This document shows, one piece after another, positions 36,581 to 46,432 of a DNA stretch of 64,000 bases. Source of the stretch: Flavobacterium weaverense (GTDB lineage: Bacteria > Bacteroidota > Bacteroidia > Flavobacteriales > Flavobacteriaceae); NCBI RefSeq assembly GCF_003688495.1, contig NZ_REFH01000009.1, positions 186,001 through 250,000 on the forward strand. The letters run 5' to 3'. A model generated the notes under the pieces. It saw nothing but the letters and a program-made list of their open reading frames with translations, searched no databases and was not told the origin of the DNA. The first letter of the stretch is position 1, and every line of letters begins with the position of its first letter. A program made the translations under genes and the position numbers.

Positions 36581-37612
36581 TTACATATCTAATGAATTCA
36601 ATATATCTTGTAATTCAGGTTCTGAAGGTCTAGGTGCATCAGAGCTTATTATTTTTCCTTCTTTATCTAAGATGATAAAACGAGGAATTGCTTGAATATA
36701 ATAACCAGCAATAAATGATGACGCAATTTCTTTATCTGCTAAAAGTTGGATTCCAACTAATCCTTCTTTTTTAATCATATCGCGCCATTTTTGTTCATCT
36801 TTCAAACGGTCAATAGAAATACTTACAAACTTGATGTTTTTACCGTGATACATTTTTTCTACTTTTCCAATAAAAGGAAACTCGTATTTACAAGGTCCGC
36901 ACCATGTTGCCCAAACGTCAATAAAAACATAGCTTCCTCTAAAATCAGAAAGTGATGATTTTCCACCATCATGATTGATGTAGTTTTTAAAATCAGGTGA
37001 TTGTTTACCAGCTCCTAATTCACTATTATTTCTTTTTTCCTCAACAAAATTTACAGACATTCCTTTATTAAATTCCTCTAAGTATGCTAATTGAGCAGTA
37101 ACGAAATCAGCCTCTAAAGTTGATTTTTTCTGATCTAATTCAGTTTTAAATTCGTCACTGAATTTTTTCATTTTAGAATCAAAGTTTGGCTTTTCAACAT
37201 TCAAAAAAGCTTTGTAATCTGCACCCATTAAACCGCCTTCAAGTTTAGCTCTAAATCGTAGGAACGTATTTTCATGTTCGCCTTTTCCTTTAAAAACGAT
37301 TGTTTTAGAGAGACTTTTAGCATCAAAATTAATTTCTAAATCCATATCATTAGCTAGGTAAGCAGCAAAAATATTTCCGTAAACTGCATTATAATAAGCA
37401 GCTTTTTCTAATTTAATTGTATCTCTAAAAACACCGTTAGCTTCTACTTTAATTGTAAAAGATTTTCTGCTCGTCGGATTATAAAATCTCAAGCCTAAAT
37501 CTTCAGTAGGGTTTTCAATTTTTCCATGTAAAACAATATAATCTTTTTGCGCGGGTGCGTCTTGGCATGAAAGCATAACTAATAGAAATGCTAAGAATGA
37601 TAAATTTTTCAT
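36581..37612 (-). CDS. TlpA-like thioredoxin lipoprotein with DUF4369-like N-domain
   Basis: A 343-residue protein. Signal peptide with lipobox MLSC (Cys15 or 16), so anchored in the envelope. Residues 25-115 look like the DUF4369 beta domain (VLHGKIENPTEDLGLRFYNP). A helical middle (about 120-195) leads to the thioredoxin fold with active site W-C238-G-P-C241 in VWATWCGPCKYEFPFIG and the cis-Pro loop QAIPRFIILDKEGKI. It is a thiol:disulfide reductase, probably kept reduced by DsbD. It lies directly downstream of SusD, beyond a terminator-like hairpin, and upstream of the M16 gene. Confidence 0.9.
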   Translation of the reverse strand: MKNLSFLAFLLVMLSCQDAPAQKDYIVLHGKIENPTEDLGLRFYNPTSRKSFTIKVEANGVFRDTIKLEKAAYYNAVYGNIFAAYLANDMDLEINFDAKSLSKTIVFKGKGEHENTFLRFRAKLEGGLMGADYKAFLNVEKPNFDSKMKKFSDEFKTELDQKKSTLEADFVTAQLAYLEEFNKGMSVNFVEEKRNNSELGAGKQSPDFKNYINHDGGKSSLSDFRGSYVFIDVWATWCGPCKYEFPFIGKVEKMYHGKNIKFVSISIDRLKDEQKWRDMIKKEGLVGIQLLADKEIASSFIAGYYIQAIPRFIILDKEGKIISSDAPRPSEPELQDILNSLDM

Positions 37613-37636
37613 CTAATTGGTTTTTAATTTAATAGT

Positions 37637-37697
37637 TAAAAAAGTGAGAGTGTGATTCAAAAATTAATAAACAATTCAATTCCTTGTTCACACTCTC
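37637..37697 (-). terminator. Terminator or attenuator between susD-like and tlpA-like genes
   Basis: A 10-bp stem (GAGAGTGTGA with TCACACTCTC at 37688-37697 and 37645-37654) with a long loop of 33 bases precedes a T run on the reverse strand. Such hairpins often lower expression of genes downstream of susCD. Confidence 0.5.
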
Positions 37698-37713
37698 CTT
37701 TAATCGTCAAGGA

Positions 37714-39132
37714 TTAATACCCTTTGTTTTGGATTATAGTTTTATTACCGGCAAGTACTTGCAGTGGTATTGGTAATACAAATTGATTTGGAGATACTAA
37801 TGAAGCTTTAGCTGTAGCAGCCGTTAGATTTCCAAGATTTACATAACGAACGATATCAAACCAACCTTCTCCGTTTTCGAAGAAAAGCTCTAATAACTTT
37901 TCGTTACGTATGTCGCTTAACAAAGTTGCTTTATCAGAAAGGTTTTTAGCAGTAACTCCTGCTCGCAATCTAATTTCGTTAAGGCTTTCTAATGCAATAT
38001 CAAGATCACCACCAGCTTTTCTAACTTCTGCTTCTGCTTTAATCAAATAGATTTCACCTAGACGCAAGTGATACAATGTATTTCCTTGAGAAGATAGATT
38101 ATTCAAAAACGGATATTTTCCATTTCCATTTGATTTTTTAGTAGCTGCTGAATAAGCAAAAGAAAAACGAGGATCATAACCTGAACCGGTAGTTGTTAAT
38201 TTACCATCAGTTGTAGTTCCCACTTGAGCATCAGCTAATGTTCTTAATGTTTGGCTGTAGCTAGTTTTAATTACTTCGTACATATTTGTTTTTCCTTCGT
38301 TATCAGGTCCAGTTAATGGAGCAAAAATTACTTCTGAAGAATTAAAACTGTTTTTGAAAATATCAGAATATTGTGCTTCTAAAGCATAACCTTCGTCATT
38401 ATTAATTACTTCATCCGCTAAAGTTGCAGCTTCAGTATATTTTTTCTCGTACAAGTACACTTTAGACAATAAAGCTTTAGCAGCTAAACTTCCAGAGTAA
38501 AAATGCTCTACATACTGAGGTCCTTTTGCGGAAGCATCAACTAAATCAGCTTCTATTTGCTTGTACACATCTGCAACAGTATTTCTTGGATTAGATTCTA
38601 ATGTCGTAGAAAAAGAAGTTCTTAATACAATACCATTAGCAGAATTTAAGTCATAGAATTCACCAAAATAACGTAGCAAATTAAAATGAGCAAAAGCGCG
38701 TTGGAATTTTGCTTCTGAAATCATTTCTCCTTTTTTGTCGTCAGCAATACCAATTGCTTTTCCTGCTTCTAATTCTTGAATTAAAAAATTAGTTGCATTG
38801 ATAATCTTATAATGACCGCTGTATAAATTAGCCAAAAAGATATTATCAGCGGGAACTTCATTTGTATTAAAACCTTTGCTTCCGCTCATAAATCCAGAGA
38901 TAGTCCCTTCATTTCCATAAGCTGCAAGATGCAATGGAAAAAAACTAACATCAAACTCTCTACCTAAATCATAAACACCATTTAAAACTAACTGAGCCGA
39001 AGCTTCATCTCTAATAGTATTTTCTGTAGTTAGTTTATTGTATGGTTTTATATCGTCAATACTACAGCTTGTTACTGATGCTGCTACTGCAAAAAGCAAA
39101 ACTGCAGTACTATTTTTTATATATTGTTTCAT
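37714..39132 (-). CDS. SusD/RagB-family outer-membrane lipoprotein
   Basis: A 472-residue protein. Lipoprotein signal ending in SVTSC with the mature end CSIDDIKPY; then SusD-type helices with TPR-like pairs (ISEAKFQRAFAHFNLLRYFGEFY, SLAAKALLSKVYLYEKKYTEAATLADEV) and the C-terminal family pattern LRLGEIYLIKAEAEVRKAGG, RNEKLLELFFENGEGWFDIVRY and FVLPIPLQVL. It forms the surface lid of the SusC channel. It starts 12 bases after susC, in one transcript. The substrate may be peptide or glycan; the neighbouring peptidase favours peptide. Confidence 0.95.
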   Translation of the reverse strand: MKQYIKNSTAVLLFAVAASVTSCSIDDIKPYNKLTTENTIRDEASAQLVLNGVYDLGREFDVSFFPLHLAAYGNEGTISGFMSGSKGFNTNEVPADNIFLANLYSGHYKIINATNFLIQELEAGKAIGIADDKKGEMISEAKFQRAFAHFNLLRYFGEFYDLNSANGIVLRTSFSTTLESNPRNTVADVYKQIEADLVDASAKGPQYVEHFYSGSLAAKALLSKVYLYEKKYTEAATLADEVINNDEGYALEAQYSDIFKNSFNSSEVIFAPLTGPDNEGKTNMYEVIKTSYSQTLRTLADAQVGTTTDGKLTTTGSGYDPRFSFAYSAATKKSNGNGKYPFLNNLSSQGNTLYHLRLGEIYLIKAEAEVRKAGGDLDIALESLNEIRLRAGVTAKNLSDKATLLSDIRNEKLLELFFENGEGWFDIVRYVNLGNLTAATAKASLVSPNQFVLPIPLQVLAGNKTIIQNKGY

Positions 39133-39144
39133 CTTTTTTTAAAT

Positions 39145-42100
39145 TTAAAATTGAACTTGAACTCCGAATGAGAATGACTTAGCTAATGGATATGGATCTT
39201 CATTGTTGATTTGATCAGTAATCGTTCCTCTTTCTGAGAAAGTCTCTGGGTCAATACCAGGCCATTTAGTCCATGTCAATAAATTAGTTCCTGTAAGTGT
39301 TAGCGACGCTTTGTCAATACCCATTTTACTAATTAATTTTTGTTCAAAATTATAAGTGAACTGCATACTTTTTAGACGCAAGTAAGAAGTGTCATAAATG
39401 TAGCGATCTGAAATTCTTCCATTTGAAGAAGGATCTGTATAAAGTGCTTTTGCGTAACGCGCATTAGGATTTTCAGGTGTCCAAGTATTTAAACCGTATT
39501 CACTGTATTTATTTTCTCCTAATGAATTGAAAACTCCTGTTGGAATTGCATTCCAAATCGATTTTGCTCCTACTGAATATTGGAACAAAGCACTTAAACT
39601 AAAGTTTTTGTAAGCTAATGTATTTGATATTCCACCAAAGAATTTAGGTTGGATGTCGCCTATTACTGCTTTATCATCTGCTGTAATTAAACCATCTTTA
39701 TTTACATCTTCCATCATGAAATCTCCAATAGAAGTGGATGCTTTATCATATAATCCTGAAGGTGAAGCTGCGTTTAATGCATCTATTTCATCTTGTGAAT
39801 TAAATATTTTAGTTACTTTATATCCTTTGATCGTCCCTACTGGTTGGCCTTCGATATAATAATCTAACTGGAAAGGATTAATACTTGCACCGTTTAGTTT
39901 AACTAATTTATTTCTATTGAAAGACCAGTTTACAGTCGTTGACCAAACAAAATCAGTACTTCTAACAATGTCTCCACCTAAACTGATTTCAATACCTTTA
40001 TTACTTACGTCCATAAAGTTAGAATAGTACGATTTAGGCCCTAATTCCAAAGGAATAGGAGTTTTAACTAATGCACCAGTAGTTTTTCTAGAATACGCAT
40101 CAAAACTACCTTTCAAGCGATTATTAAAAAATCCAAAATCTAAACCTAAGTTAACCTCGTCTGTAGTTTCCCAACCAATTTCTGGATTTGGAAAATTATC
40201 CTCAGCAACAATACCAGAATTACCATTGTAGATGCTAGAAGCAGTATTTTGAAAAAATTGTAAGTAAGCAAAGTCAGATACGTTAGTAGATCCTACTCTT
40301 CCTGCACTCGCTCTTAGTTTTAAGATATTGATTTGTTCAACTTCCGAAAGGAATTTTTCATTGGAAATATTCCAGCTTGCAGAAATAGATGGAAAATATC
40401 CTCTTTTATTAGCCGGTCCAAATTTAGATGAAGTATCTGTTCTAAAATTTAAAGTAGCATTATATAAATCACTGAATCCGTAGTTTAAACGAGAGAATAA
40501 AGAATATAAACCTGTATCTAATTTATTAGTAGAATAACCAATAATTGTACGAGCTGATGTAGCGTTATTTAAAATTTCGTCATCTGGAAAACCGCTGTAA
40601 AAATGACTAGAGCTATTAAAATTAGTTCTGTCCCAAGCAGCTCCTCCTAATATTCCAAACTTATGATTTTCTGAAATTTTAAAATTATAATCAGCTGTTA
40701 AGTTCGTTGTAATGTTAGAAACTAAACCATCTGCCTCCGCTAAATAAGAATCATTTGCAAAAAAGATATAATCTGTTTCTACAGTTCTTGGTATAAACGA
40801 AGAATTCTTGTTGTAAAAAATAGAAGCGTTTGATTCTGCTTTCAATTTTAAGTCTTTTAATGGCTCAACTTCGATATAAGCACCACCAATAAAGTTGTAT
40901 GCTTTATTGTTAGTTTTATTACCCAAACGCATTAAAGGATTAGGCTCAAGAGTCATAAAACCATTTTGATAATCGGCCTGACCTACTAATTTTCCATTTG
41001 CATCTCTTGGCGCTAAATCTGGACGAGCACGAGCGATAGAAGTATTGATAGTAAATTGATTTAAAATGTCATTTTCTCCAGAATTAGATTCTGTATGACC
41101 CACATTTACTGAAGTTCCTATTTTTACATATTTAGTAAGATCAGTATCTAATGAAAGACCTAAATTATACTGCTTCATTTTATCTTTGATAGTCAAACCT
41201 TCTTGATCTATAAATGATGTACTGAAATTGTAATTAGTTTTCTCGCTTCCACCACTCAAGCTTAAATTAGCTTGTTTAGTAACAGCCATACTTCTAAAAA
41301 CTTCTTTATTCCAATCTGTATTTGCAGTGCCAAAATAATCATCGTTTATACCATCATTGCTTACAATGAAAGTATCAAAATCTAAATCAACTTTTGCAAT
41401 ATTTTGTAAATCAAAAGCCGTAAATGGATCTAATTGACCGTTATTCATAGCATCAACGCTATTATTAATCAACTGATTGTAAAAGTTTTTATACTGACTT
41501 GCATTTAATGCTCCTACCGTGCTGATAGGGCTTGCTATAGTAGTAGCATAATTAAAATTAACTCTTGAAGGTTGTCCTTTTTTACCTCTTTTAGTTTTAA
41601 TGATAATAACACCATTAGCACCACGAGATCCATAAATAGAAGTTGCTCCAGCATCTTTCAATACATCAAAACTTTCAATATCGTTAGGATTCAAAGTTGA
41701 TAATGGATTTGCTCCGTTCAAAGCATCAACATTAAAAGGAACACCATCAATTACAAATAAAGGTTGGTTTAATCCTCCACCTACAGATGATAATGGCGAA
41801 GTTAAACCTCTAATATTGATACGAACAGGTGCACCAGGACGACCTGTATTTTGAGAAACTTGAACTCCTTTAACTAATCCACCTAAAGCTCTATCAAAAC
41901 CAATTGTTCCAGTTGAAGCTTGAACAATATCCTTAGCACTTACTGATGAAACCGCTCCAGAAAATTCAGAACGCTTTTGTTTACCGTATCCTACTAATAC
42001 AACTTCTTGAAGTTCATTAAGTTCTTGTAAAAGCACTATTTTTAAGTTACTTGTACCGTCATACGCTATCCTCATAGGTTCAAAACCTACGTATGAAAAT

Positions 42101-42645
42101 ATCAAATATTTTCCATTTGCTTCAGATGCAAATTTAAATCTTCCATTGAAGTCTGTAGTTGTACCGAAATTTGTTCCTTCGATAGTTACAGTTACACCTG
42201 TTAAAGGTAATCCAGCTTTATCTACAACAACTCCTTCAATTTGCTTTTGATAAGCAGCACTTACAGTTTCAACTTTAGTTTTATCAACTTTTTTAAGAAC
42301 AATCTGATTGCCTAAAATTTGATACGAAATATTAGTGTTGCTAAAAAGCTTTCCTAATACGTCTGAAACCAGTTTTTTATCGACATTCAAATCAATTTTT
42401 TGATTCAGATTCAACTCATTACGGTTGTAAAAGAAATGAAAATCGGTTTGGTTTTCAATGATCTGAAATACATTAGACATTGCAACACCATTTACGTCCA
42501 TAGTAACGGTGTTCTTTTGTCCATAACTACTTGATGCACTGACCTGCATAAGAGTGGTGAATAAAAATAAGAGTGAAAATTTCATCTTTAGGTTAGAGTT
42601 ATTCAAAATGCGTCTCAACGCACTTTTAGTTCGCTGTTTTTTCAT
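39145..42645 (-). CDS. SusC/RagA TonB-linked outer-membrane transporter with STN signalling domain
   Basis: A 1166-residue transporter. A long basic N-terminus plus signal peptide (about 1-43, ending SSSYGQ) leads to an STN domain (about 48-120, NVFQIIENQTDFHFFYN, then DLNVDKKLVSDVLGKLF). A carboxypeptidase-regulatory-like beta-domain (about 135-205), the plug domain (about 215-345, with NPNDIESFDVLKDAGATSIY and RGANGVIIIKTKRGKKG) and the 22-strand barrel to the C-terminal Phe follow. The STN domain is the part that contacts an anti-sigma factor, here FecR, whose gene lies upstream. Inferred: ligand binding triggers its own operon. Confidence 0.96.
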   Translation of the reverse strand: MKKQRTKSALRRILNNSNLKMKFSLLFLFTTLMQVSASSSYGQKNTVTMDVNGVAMSNVFQIIENQTDFHFFYNRNELNLNQKIDLNVDKKLVSDVLGKLFSNTNISYQILGNQIVLKKVDKTKVETVSAAYQKQIEGVVVDKAGLPLTGVTVTIEGTNFGTTTDFNGRFKFASEANGKYLIFSYVGFEPMRIAYDGTSNLKIVLLQELNELQEVVLVGYGKQKRSEFSGAVSSVSAKDIVQASTGTIGFDRALGGLVKGVQVSQNTGRPGAPVRINIRGLTSPLSSVGGGLNQPLFVIDGVPFNVDALNGANPLSTLNPNDIESFDVLKDAGATSIYGSRGANGVIIIKTKRGKKGQPSRVNFNYATTIASPISTVGALNASQYKNFYNQLINNSVDAMNNGQLDPFTAFDLQNIAKVDLDFDTFIVSNDGINDDYFGTANTDWNKEVFRSMAVTKQANLSLSGGSEKTNYNFSTSFIDQEGLTIKDKMKQYNLGLSLDTDLTKYVKIGTSVNVGHTESNSGENDILNQFTINTSIARARPDLAPRDANGKLVGQADYQNGFMTLEPNPLMRLGNKTNNKAYNFIGGAYIEVEPLKDLKLKAESNASIFYNKNSSFIPRTVETDYIFFANDSYLAEADGLVSNITTNLTADYNFKISENHKFGILGGAAWDRTNFNSSSHFYSGFPDDEILNNATSARTIIGYSTNKLDTGLYSLFSRLNYGFSDLYNATLNFRTDTSSKFGPANKRGYFPSISASWNISNEKFLSEVEQINILKLRASAGRVGSTNVSDFAYLQFFQNTASSIYNGNSGIVAEDNFPNPEIGWETTDEVNLGLDFGFFNNRLKGSFDAYSRKTTGALVKTPIPLELGPKSYYSNFMDVSNKGIEISLGGDIVRSTDFVWSTTVNWSFNRNKLVKLNGASINPFQLDYYIEGQPVGTIKGYKVTKIFNSQDEIDALNAASPSGLYDKASTSIGDFMMEDVNKDGLITADDKAVIGDIQPKFFGGISNTLAYKNFSLSALFQYSVGAKSIWNAIPTGVFNSLGENKYSEYGLNTWTPENPNARYAKALYTDPSSNGRISDRYIYDTSYLRLKSMQFTYNFEQKLISKMGIDKASLTLTGTNLLTWTKWPGIDPETFSERGTITDQINNEDPYPLAKSFSFGVQVQF

Positions 42646-42749
42646 AAGTTTACACTTGGTTTAATTTTGTTAGTTTTAGATTAAATCATTTTTTAGAATG
42701 ACTGGGAAGGTGTTGGCGCATCTTCCTTTTTTTTTGCTCAAATAAATTC

Positions 42750-43967
42750 TTACATATTCTTAGGTTTAGTTATAGTTATTACTTTATTTTTTATCGTATA
42801 ATTGAAAGATTTGTAGGTTTGAAAAGTTTTCAAAACCTGCTCTATATTCTCTTCTTTAAATGTCGCTGTAATCATAATATTATTCAGCTCATCGTAATTA
42901 TTAACAATATCAACATTGTATTTTCGCTCCAGTTTATTTGTAATTACTCCAAAAGAATCATCGATAAACATTAACTGTCCAGAAACCCAAGCAATGTATT
43001 TTCTAACATCTACCGGTTCTGTTTTCAAATTTTTATTTTCGAAAAATGCTCTGTTACCTGGTTTCAAAATCACTTCATCATTTTCAGTAATGTTATTTGA
43101 AGCTGCAACACTTCCTTCAACTAAAACAGTATAGGTTTTAGCATCTTCTTTATAAGAAGTCACATTAAACTTTGTTCCTAAAACTTTTACGTCCATGTCA
43201 CTTGAACCAACTATAAAAGGATGTTTAGCATCTTTAGTTACGTCAAAATAAGCTTCACCGTCTAAAAACACTTGACGATTTTGTCCATTTATAAAACGGA
43301 CAGGATATCTTAACGAAGTACCAGCGTTTAAATGAACATTAGTTCCATCTGATAATCTAAGTTCGAAGCGTTTTCCGTAAGGAACTTTAATAGTGTTGTA
43401 AACAAGCGTATCTTTTGCGGAAGCATTATTATAAACTAATTGGTTTCCTTTTTGAGTACCTACCACATTTCCATTTGCATCCACTACTTCAGTAGTTCCA
43501 TCTTCCTTAATAACTTGGATATCTCCATTAGCTAATTGCAAAGTAATTGCTGCTTCTGAAGCGATAGAATTTTCGAATGTTGGCTTTAATACCGAAACCT
43601 CTTTGTCAAAATAAAAATAACTAATAGACAAAAGAACAAGGACGATAGCTGCAAATTTTAAAAATAGCGTTGTCGCTTTCAAGGATCGAACTTTAGTTTC
43701 TTTTTGCTCTATTTCCTGATTATGCAAAGGCGTCTCTAATTGAGACACTATTGAACTCCACGCTTTATCTTTCTCTGTAGTAGTTGCAAAAACTACCTGT
43801 CTGGTTTTTTTATAAAAAAGTAAGTAATCTGAAAATGCTTTTTTGTTTTCAGGACTTTCATCGATCCATTCTTTTAGAAAAGAAAATTCGTTCTCGCTTA
43901 TCTCCTTAGAGATATAAACCGAAATTAGTTCTAAAATACTTGTTGGAATAGTGTTCATATTTGTCAT
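42750..43967 (-). CDS. FecR-family anti-sigma factor
   Basis: The frame is open to 44009, but that start would be a TTG; the ATG at 43967 (MTNMNTIPTS) or the one at 43958 is preferred. The product is about 405 residues. An N-terminal cytoplasmic part (about 1-90) would hold the sigma factor, one membrane segment (FLKFAAIVLVLLSISYFYF) crosses the inner membrane, and the periplasmic FecR domain follows (GKRFELRLSDGTNVHLNAGTSLRYP, then VFLDGEAYFDV and HPFIVGSSDMDVKVLGTKFNV). A C-terminal DUF4974-like domain (YNVDIVNNYDELNNIMITATF) would contact the STN domain of the SusC protein. It lies between the sigma factor gene and susC. Confidence 0.93.
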   Translation of the reverse strand: MTNMNTIPTSILELISVYISKEISENEFSFLKEWIDESPENKKAFSDYLLFYKKTRQVVFATTTEKDKAWSSIVSQLETPLHNQEIEQKETKVRSLKATTLFLKFAAIVLVLLSISYFYFDKEVSVLKPTFENSIASEAAITLQLANGDIQVIKEDGTTEVVDANGNVVGTQKGNQLVYNNASAKDTLVYNTIKVPYGKRFELRLSDGTNVHLNAGTSLRYPVRFINGQNRQVFLDGEAYFDVTKDAKHPFIVGSSDMDVKVLGTKFNVTSYKEDAKTYTVLVEGSVAASNNITENDEVILKPGNRAFFENKNLKTEPVDVRKYIAWVSGQLMFIDDSFGVITNKLERKYNVDIVNNYDELNNIMITATFKEENIEQVLKTFQTYKSFNYTIKNKVITITKPKNM

Positions 43968-44024
43968 CTTATATTGTATAGAGTACAATAGATGAAAAAT
44001 GGGTGACAAAAAATTAAACTTTTT

Positions 44025-44579
44025 TTAAACTAATAGTAAAATTATAATTACATCCAGTGAACTGCGCAGTTGTTTTAAGGCTCTTGAATAATGTGTTTTC
44101 ACTGTATTCACCGATATTCCCAGCTCTAAAGCGACGTCTTTGTACTTTTGATTTTCCAATACAATTGCTTTAAAAACTTCTTTGCTTTTTAAGGGTAAAG
44201 CTTCTATTTCTTGATATAATTTTTGTTTTTCTTGCTCTAAAAACTCTAAATCAAGATGCTCATCGTCCATTAGTACATTTACTTGATCTTCAATTTCCTC
44301 AAAATAATATTTACTTTGTTTTTTTACGGCTTTTAAACTGTTGTTTTTTACGGCTTTAAAAAGGTACGGACTAATGGCTTCATCAAGTTTAAGATAAATC
44401 TTTTGGTCCCAAAATTTAATAAATAAATCCTGAACGATATCTTCAGCTAGTTCAAATGAATCACAGTACTTTAAGGAATAGACGCTAAGTGGCATGTAGT
44501 ACAAGTCAAATAATTCTTTATAAGCAGAAGAATCTCCTGCCTTAAGTTTTTCAAGGATTATTAAATCTTGTGACTTCAT
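44025..44579 (-). CDS. ECF RNA polymerase sigma factor (sigma-70 family)
   Basis: A 184-residue ECF sigma factor of the Bacteroidetes FecI-like group. Region 2 covers about 10-80 (YKELFDLYYMPLSVYSLKYC, then AEDIVQDLFIKFWDQ), and region 4 about 125-175 (LPLKSKEVFKAIVLENQKYKD, then SVNTVKTHYSRALKQLR). The C-terminus ends in a short hydrophobic run (VIIILLLV). It is the first gene of the sigma-FecR-SusC-SusD set and should activate that set when FecR releases it. Confidence 0.94.
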   Translation of the reverse strand: MKSQDLIILEKLKAGDSSAYKELFDLYYMPLSVYSLKYCDSFELAEDIVQDLFIKFWDQKIYLKLDEAISPYLFKAVKNNSLKAVKKQSKYYFEEIEDQVNVLMDDEHLDLEFLEQEKQKLYQEIEALPLKSKEVFKAIVLENQKYKDVALELGISVNTVKTHYSRALKQLRSSLDVIIILLLV

Positions 44580-44914
44580 AAAGAATGATTGCTACTTGGT
44601 AAAAAAGTGGATTGAAATATAAAATGGTTTCAATTTTATTCCCACAAAAAAACTCTTTGAGTTAAAAATTAATTGGTTTATAATAATGCCCGAATATACT
44701 ATTTTTTGAAGCAAAATCAAATCAAGAAACCTATCATTTACAAGTCAATGAACTCCTTGTCTGTCTTTTTCTTCAAATTAAAAAATAAAAAACCGACGCA
44801 ACAATCTTTTAAACTACTAATAATAAATTATTTAGCATTTATGATACCATACAAACAACCGTATTTTCTATTTAACAGTATTTACAAAAATAACGCAGAT
44901 ATCTTCACAAAAGC
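44580..44914. other. Gene-free interval upstream of the ECF sigma gene
   Basis: AT-rich, with no credible gene. A forward frame at 44673-44939 has low-complexity composition, no ribosome binding site and overlaps the end of the MFS gene, so it is not called. The sigma factor promoter must lie here, but I found no good TAnnTTTG match; a near match on the reverse strand reads TATATTTC. Confidence 0.5.
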
Positions 44915-46075
44915 TTATTCTTTTCGAAATGACAAATGAACAATCAAAATCAACGTTGACAAAACAATTCCAAGAGTAGAAACTCCTATCCATTTATAAT
45001 GTCCCCAAGCCATTGCTCCTGCCACGGTTCCAAAAGCACCACCAATAAAAAAACCAACCATATAAATGGTGTTGACTCGATTTCTAGCTTCTGGATTTTT
45101 AGAAAAAATAATCTTTTGATTCGTGATATGTAGTGACTGCAATCCTAAATCAACTAACAACACTCCGGCCATTAAGCCAATAAGTGAAGTTCCAGAAAAA
45201 TAGAGAATAACCCACGAAAGAATTAATAACAATGTACCAAAAAGAATAATGGAATGATTACTAATAGTACTGCTGATTTTCCCGACGAATGTAGCTCCTA
45301 AAGCTCCTACGATTCCTAAAATCCCGAATGCTCCGGTGATTGCGCTACCATAACCAAAAGAATCTTGCATTAAAAACACTAACGTGGTCCAGAACGCACT
45401 TAATCCTGCAAACGCTAATCCACCTCTTAAAGTAGCTAAGCGTAACGAACCATCAGTTTTAAAATAATGATAGAGCGATTTCATTAAACTAGTGTAACTC
45501 CCTTTAAATACTGGTGCAATTGTTGGCAATTTGTATTTTAAAAGGATGTAAAGCAAAACCATCATTACTGCTGCGGCATAAAACATAACGCGCCATCCAA
45601 ATTGTTCTCCTACAAATCCACTTATTACGCGACTTCCTAGAATACCAATTAATAATCCGCTCATTACAATTCCTATTGCTCTACCTCTGTTTTTATCATC
45701 AGAAAGCTGAGCTGCCATAGGCACAAACAATTGCGGAATCGCAGATGTAAACCCAACAAAGAAGCTACTTATGATAAGAATAAATAGTGAACTTGACATA
45801 GCGGCTGCAATCAAAGAAATAACCATTACTAAAAAATCTAGTCGTAAGATCTTTTTATTCGAAACTTTATCTCCAAGTGGAATGATAAATAATAATCCCA
45901 GAGCGTAACCTAATTGTGTGAACAAAGCAACATTACTCACCTCTGCTTCTGATACTTTAAAACTAACTGCGATTTGGTGTAATAAAGGCTGATTGTAATA
46001 AAGATTGGCGACGACTAAACCAGCAGATATACTTAATAAATATAATACTTGATTACTTAAATTGACTTGTTTCAT
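44915..46075 (-). CDS. MFS transporter
   Basis: A 386-residue inner-membrane carrier with about 12 predicted helices. The frame extends to 46156, but the ATG at 46075 (MKQVNLSNQVLYLL) starts right before the first helix and is preferred. The first-half signature is IPLGDKVSNKKILRLDF (motif A, between helices 2 and 3), and NLYYNQPLLHQIA is typical of the YnfM/purine-efflux-like branch. The substrate is unknown. It stands alone. Confidence 0.88.
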   Translation of the reverse strand: MKQVNLSNQVLYLLSISAGLVVANLYYNQPLLHQIAVSFKVSEAEVSNVALFTQLGYALGLLFIIPLGDKVSNKKILRLDFLVMVISLIAAAMSSSLFILIISSFFVGFTSAIPQLFVPMAAQLSDDKNRGRAIGIVMSGLLIGILGSRVISGFVGEQFGWRVMFYAAAVMMVLLYILLKYKLPTIAPVFKGSYTSLMKSLYHYFKTDGSLRLATLRGGLAFAGLSAFWTTLVFLMQDSFGYGSAITGAFGILGIVGALGATFVGKISSTISNHSIILFGTLLLILSWVILYFSGTSLIGLMAGVLLVDLGLQSLHITNQKIIFSKNPEARNRVNTIYMVGFFIGGAFGTVAGAMAWGHYKWIGVSTLGIVLSTLILIVHLSFRKE

Positions 46076-46432
46076 GGTATGTTTTAGAAATGGGATTGAG
46101 ATAGAAATTTTATAAATAAAGTAAATGCAATGATAAATCTTAAATACTTGAAACAAAAAGCTACCAAGCTTATATTTTATTTTTTGCCAAAATTAAAAAT
46201 AAAATTAGCTAAAAACGTTGTCCTAAGTCAACGATTTAAAAAACTATAGTTTCATTTTAGTCATTTTTAAAATGTAAAGAGTAATTTTAATGTTCAATTC
46301 AAACCACTAATCGCTTACTATTAGAAAGACAAAAAATAGTGTATTACATATTGAAACAACCCTAACAAAATACTTTTTCAACAATCAATTAGTTTTGTAC
46401 TTTTGACCTTCGAAAATAATAAGCACAACAAG
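46076..46432. other. Divergent intergenic region with a -7 element
   Basis: No gene is seen. A good -7 box, TACTTTTG (46398-46405), lies 27 bases upstream of the GYF-domain gene; no clear -33 partner. The rest is AT-rich without repeats. Confidence 0.5.

Noticed and set aside
42699..42733. Terminator-like hairpin between fecR and susC-like genes
   Set aside because: The T run follows the hairpin on the forward strand, while both flanking genes are on the reverse strand; the stem is also short.
44673..44939. Forward frame of 88 codons between the sigma factor and MFS genes
   Set aside because: Asn/Lys/Phe/Tyr-rich low-complexity product, no ribosome binding site, and it overlaps the 3' end of the MFS gene.
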